Source of the DNA: an uncultured Nocardioidaceae bacterium
GTDB lineage: Bacteria > Actinomycetota > Actinomycetes > Propionibacteriales > Nocardioidaceae
Reading direction: 5' to 3'
Length of the DNA: 46,323 nt
Assembly: GCA_902805845.1 (NCBI GenBank)
Contig: CADCUI010000023.1
Location: 1 to 46,323 of the forward strand
Notes under the pieces: model-generated
Database searches by the model: none
Told to the model about the DNA's origin: nothing
Seen by the model: only the letters and a program-made list of their open reading frames with translations
Program-made: the position numbers and the translations under genes
Shown: positions 46,266 to 46,323 of the stretch, one piece after another
Layout: each line of letters begins with the position of its first letter
Position numbering within the stretch: position 1 is the stretch's first letter

Positions 46266-46323
46266 GACGGCCGAACGCCCGCCCCCGAGCCCCCATTCCG
46301 CCTCGTCCGACTGGGCGCGTGTC

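Overview
The window is very GC-rich and dense in genes. It looks like a chromosome segment of an actinomycete, most likely Nocardioidaceae or another Propionibacteriales member. This rests on codon use, ANTAR and GuaB1-type proteins, CUT1 sugar transporters with twin-arginine lipoproteins, TANNNT -10 boxes 6-7 nt before start codons, and GTG/TTG starts. Genus assignment is inference. No insertion sequence, prophage, CRISPR array or rRNA was seen.

Layout. 0-1.5 kb: end of a PhnD-like periplasmic binding protein, translationally coupled to a radical SAM protein with an unusual N-terminal domain, then a scrap of an ECF sigma factor. 1.6-3.6 kb: small membrane protein, M23 peptidase with a coiled coil, and a broken MmcQ/YjbR-like gene. 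3.6-6.2 kb: three-gene polar amino acid ABC importer. 6.4-6.7 kb: VOC protein. 6.8-16.5 kb: a carbohydrate locus comprising a secreted GH43, a LacI regulator, a CUT1 ABC transporter, a lipoprotein glycosidase-like propeller, an aldose epimerase and a phytanoyl-CoA-type Fe(II)/2OG dioxygenase. Three matching palindromes tie the outlying genes to the LacI protein. 16.5-21.1 kb: DUF5996 protein, YtxH-like protein, GAF-ANTAR protein and a GAF/SpoIIE/HATPase phosphatase. 21.2-24.8 kb: a tightly coupled operon (GcvT/DmdA-like methyltransferase, CrtI-like FAD oxidoreductase, SDR) with a perfect palindrome at its promoter, facing an agmatinase-family ureohydrolase. 25.9-27.4 kb: a CpaE-annotated small protein and a second propeller glycosidase.

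27.4-41.8 kb: a nearly complete selenocysteine module. selD, fdhA (UGA = Sec188, with an E. coli-type SECIS hairpin), the Fe-S subunit, an NrfD-type membrane subunit and an OFA-family formate/oxalate transporter run on the minus strand. tRNA-Sec (UCA anticodon) diverges from selD. A membrane metallophosphoesterase and an NhaA antiporter separate the tRNA from selA-selB. So the Sec synthesis and decoding genes specific to this trait and one user enzyme sit in about 14 kb. FdhD and molybdopterin genes are not in the window.

41.7-46.3 kb: GuaB1-type GMP reductase, an SDR carrying a repeat-derived Gly/Ala insert, galactokinase and an NmrA-like reductase. The best candidates for undescribed biology are the LacI/PhyH carbohydrate regulon, the GcvT-CrtI-SDR operon with the ureohydrolase, and the binding protein-radical SAM pair.
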